From positions 7,000,001-7,064,000 of the forward strand of contig JBBMNZ010000034.1 in NCBI GenBank assembly GCA_037954325.1: 64,000 bases of DNA, read 5' to 3'. Positions 60,785 through 64,000 of this stretch are shown here, piece after piece. Positions within the stretch are counted from its first letter, which is position 1. The number at the start of each line of letters is the position of its first letter. The position numbers and the translations under genes are program-made. The notes beneath the pieces are model-generated. The model had not been told where the DNA came from. It saw nothing but the letters and a program-made list of their open reading frames with translations, and made no database searches. The DNA comes from Fistularia commersonii (taxonomy: Eukaryota > Chordata > Actinopteri > Syngnathiformes > Fistulariidae).

Positions 60785-61950
60785 GTCCGAAACTGAGCTA
60801 TGTGGTTACAGAGGCCAAGTAAAAGTGGAGATCTCTGTGTTTTTTCAGAAGGCGCAGCAATGACCTCATCACACGCAACTGTTGTCTTTTTTTTTTAAAC
60901 TTGGATATGAACTGCGTGGCCAGATGCAGCGCTGGCTCAAGACATATTATTGCCCAAGGGCGCCCCTTGTGTATTGCCTCTTCCTGTTTTACATGTAAAA
61001 ATAGATATTTGAGAGTGATAACGACTTTGTATTTATGTGATTGTACGGCCGGGTGTATGTAAGGTGAACCCCCTTAAGTTCTCTTTGGGTTTAATCCTTC
61101 ATCTTGCATGTTTTAGTCAAAAGCCAGGCAGGTTGCGCTTATTCTCCTAGACAGCTGTCATCTGCACCTGCGGCTCAGGCGCTTCTCACTCCCATTCCAC
61201 CCTTAAAAGGTCTCTGTCTACATTCGATTTGGTTTCACAGTTTACCCTTTCACACACCACCGGTAGATATGATCTGTTCTGAATATATTTGCCCATTATA
61301 TCAACACTTCCCATGTTCCCAAAATGGATGTTTACTCCAATACTGAGCTTTTCCTCAACCTCAACAACACCCGTGACCCGGGCTGAACTTGTTGTAAATA
61401 AAAAATATTATATGTTGTATAAAATATCCCCAAGTCTGCCCTGGTGAAGAGATGTTATCCATGCAAGTAAACACAAACAGGCAGAAATTTATAAACAGAT
61501 TAACTGTGGAAGATTTGAAGATCCTATCATTAGTGGGGCAAATATCCTGGCCTTTAGAGCTTTGGCCTGAAGACAAGCAGAGAATCATGCTGTTGAGTCA
61601 CCGACAGTGAAAACCAGTAGCACAGTGAACTAAAGCGGATGCAGAAAATGTTTGTTCTTCTGGGGGCGTAAACGGAGCCGGCAAACATGGATACACTGAC
61701 ACATATCTTTATGACTCCTATCGTATCTCTCAGCGCACTTTCACGCGATGATTTTATCACTCCCTTTGCTTATTATCCCCCTCATTCACTCTGTGGGTGA
61801 GTGAGTGGCATAAATCTGTCATAGTGTATGTACCGGCTGCTGTTTAAATCTGTCTGAAATCCTGCTGTTCAGCCGTAACTTGACCTCCAATAAGTCTCTA
61901 CTAACTGAAATCTGGGCTGACAGGACTTCTCTGTAACATATAAGAGTGCG

Positions 61951-62115
61951 AGGGGGGGGGGGGCGGGGGGGTAGGATGAAGGTTGAAAGGTTTGGGAAAT
62001 GTTTTAGATTGAGAACAAGGTGGCAAAGAAGAAAAGACAGAAAGGGGAGAAATGATGATGAGGAAGGTCAAGAGGATGAGAGAGGCAGTGGAGGCAGGGG
62101 GAGAGCTAGAGGCAA
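61951..62115 (+). repeat. G-run and polypurine tract
   Basis: Starts with A, a run of twelve G, one C and seven G (61951-61971), then about 140 bases that are strongly purine-rich (GAAGAAAAGACAGAAAGGGG, GATGATGAGGAAGG and similar). The G-run suits a G-quadruplex; the purine tract suits triplex DNA. Confidence 0.8.
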
Positions 62116-64000
62116 TGTGTGTCCTAATGTTATGTTCTTCCTCAAAATAGCAAAAATAGATAGAACTCGGTGTACGTCTCCTCCATCTGCCCGCGTACGT
62201 CTGGTCATCTATATGCTTCACGGTTACACGTCTGTGTATGTTTGTGAATGCACTGGCACTTCCTGCCTGTTCATGCCTGACCTTGGGCCGTTCCACTTTG
62301 GTATGTGGCTATATGTGTTCAGTGTTCACGGCACGGTACCAAATACTCGCAACCCTCAGAGCCCACCCATCATTAACCAGTGATTATTGACATTGTTAAT
62401 GACTCTTGATGAGAATACACTCTTACGGTTGTCCTATAAAAAGGGATGATCCATTTCAGTGAAAGGGACAAAGACAATGCACATTCTCATAAAATATTGT
62501 GCAGATTCTTACGGGAAACACCTGATGCGGAGGCTTTGTACAGAAGATTGACAGCTACTCCCAGGCTTTGGTTCGAACAACCCACGCGGCGGGCTATTTC
62601 AGGTTTGCAGGATAAGGCAGAGTCCCGGTTTGTCTGGCATATCCAATACAAAGGCCTTCAATAGAGGTGAAATGATTTAATGTCTAATATTGTCAATTAA
62701 TCCAGAACTTTTCCCATCCAGTCGCTGTTTTAATTCTAAGTCGACAGGTATTTGTCCACCGTACCTTGTAAACCCGCTTTACGCTCCTCCATCTCGTCAG
62801 CTTACGACTCTGCTCCTTCGGCAAGCCTGTCAGAAGTGCTTTGCGCAAATGATTGCTGCAGAAATCTGACCGAGTCAATTCCGACAGACGGCCAAAATGG
62901 TTCGTACTCGCCGTTGTCTTTGCGGTAAAATAAGGATCGGAGTTCCGTTTCGGTAACGCCGTTTGGCTTTCTTTCTCTTTGTTTGGTAAAATCTCACGGA
63001 GGCTGCAAATAACGAGTGTGTATTCGTCAGAGGAATCCTTTGTGTCATGGCTCGACATCCTGCTGAAACTTAAACAACAGTACTGCTGATTAAGGCGATA
63101 ACACCTATCATTTATCTCTTTGGTCCGATCCTGAGAATTGCATTATTTACAAAACTGCCGGAAGGAGGGCCTCGTGTTTGTCCCGAACTTCACCGGTGGT
63201 TACCTGACAAAAATGACATGAGCCACGACATAATAAATGAACTTATTAGTTTCATTTCTAACTCACTACTTTGCCACATTTTTCCCCCCTATGCATGGAT
63301 CATTTTATGCTATTTTTAGTGGAGGCGACCAAAGACATTTCCAATGAAGAATAGCCTGAGGTTTCATTCTAGTGATTCGGTGACAGCTGCCGTATGTCTC
63401 TAATAACCACTGTTTTATTTGACTTACCCCGGGATGACACCTTGACTGTTCTCCCACCATAAAAAGACACCGCCGTTCACGGGTATAACCTGCCCTGAAT
63501 GGGCTGCAGTGAGGCGCACAATGGGGCTGCTAGTTTGTCCCATCATTGGTATGACCTTCAGAAAGTGACAGTCCTGACAATCCCATTTCTGTCAATTTCC
63601 GTGCATAACGTTGTCATTTGTTGTTTTCTGCGGCACCAGGTAAATAGAAACGGACTATTTCTATCAAAAGAGGGCATGCTGTATATGGAAACTCAATCCT
63701 CTAGCTCATACTACAAGTTCCAAAACTAAAGAATAAAATAGCCGCAGGCGGTCAGAACATATTTGGTCCCTGGTGATCAGGGCGAATACTGTCAGTGCAT
63801 TGAAATCTGTCATTGAAATTGATAACTTATGTTCCTTTCCGATGGCGGAAATGAATGTAAAACATACACTGACAACGACAGGGAAACCAGGGGCCATATT
63901 TTGACAGTTGGTGACAAATTCAGTACATGCTTTGGCTGGCACTGCTAATGTATTGCTCTCAAGGAAAACAGCGTCAGTGTAGGATAAAGAGAAAACTGGG

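Larger units (their letters stand above)
59871..64000 (+). other. Intron downstream of the Kv4 exon (5' part)
   Basis: Starts at the GT after the exon. It contains a (TA)n tract at 60764-60784, a T-rich stretch near 60350-60370, a G-run plus purine-rich tract at 61951-62115, and otherwise unremarkable sequence. The next Kv4 exon should begin with a segment like KARLARIR; I did not find it before 64000. Translation stays open into this intron for 44 codons, to a TAA at 60003-60005. Confidence 0.85.

Noticed and set aside
60935..60985. Possible transposon end (CTGGCTCAAGACATATTATT, GCCCAAGGGCGCCCC)
   Set aside because: Vaguely like a dispersed fish repeat, but no matching second end, tail or duplication was found.

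Overview
This is vertebrate, almost certainly teleost fish, nuclear DNA. The evidence is the repeat content: Tc1/mariner, hAT, RTE-like and L2/CR1-like LINE fragments and fish-type tRNA-derived SINEs, very frequent (CA)n/(TG)n tracts, and one intron-bounded coding exon in otherwise non-coding sequence. No bacterial, viral or organellar gene is visible.

The only host coding sequence I can support is one 163-base exon at 59708-59870 on the + strand. It encodes the second half of the pore selectivity filter, the S6 helix and the start of the cytoplasmic C-terminus of a Kv4 (Shal) voltage-gated potassium channel, kcnd2 or kcnd3. Positions 1-59707 are then the 3' part of the long intron before this exon, and 59871-64000 is the start of the next intron. 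The large first coding exon (T1 domain, S1-S5) and the exon after this one are not in the window.

The intron is a graveyard of mobile elements. 1.68-2.34 kb: a tRNA-derived SINE whose tail holds a transposase-less Tc1-type element with perfect 28-bp inverted repeats. 4.6-4.9 kb: a second SINE family, with an inverted relative at 54.0-54.2 kb. 8.6-9.36 kb: another SINE next to a minus-strand L2/CR1-like LINE end. 12.2-12.7 kb: a non-autonomous hAT element with an 8-bp target duplication. 28.8-32.5 kb: LINE 3' ends, a SINE and a 5'-truncated RTE-like LINE with a 17-bp target duplication. 34.6-36.25 kb: an inverted copy of that LINE and a dead Tc1 element with a broken transposase. 38.2 kb: a hAT-like end. 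42.4-42.9 kb: an inverted LINE 3' end beside a LINE C-terminal coding relic. 53.3-53.75 kb: a third RTE-like copy with a 13-bp target duplication. The long stretches between these hold microsatellites, homopolymers and no recognisable gene.

I found no convincing new biological system. The points most worth checking are a tandem splice donor at the Kv4 exon, inverted LINE pairs that would lie in the same pre-mRNA, a possible intronic TATA/initiator promoter at about 50.36 kb, and a CpG-rich patch with a palindromic E-box at about 7.07 kb. None of this was tested by alignment or database search; family names come from recognised sequence patterns.
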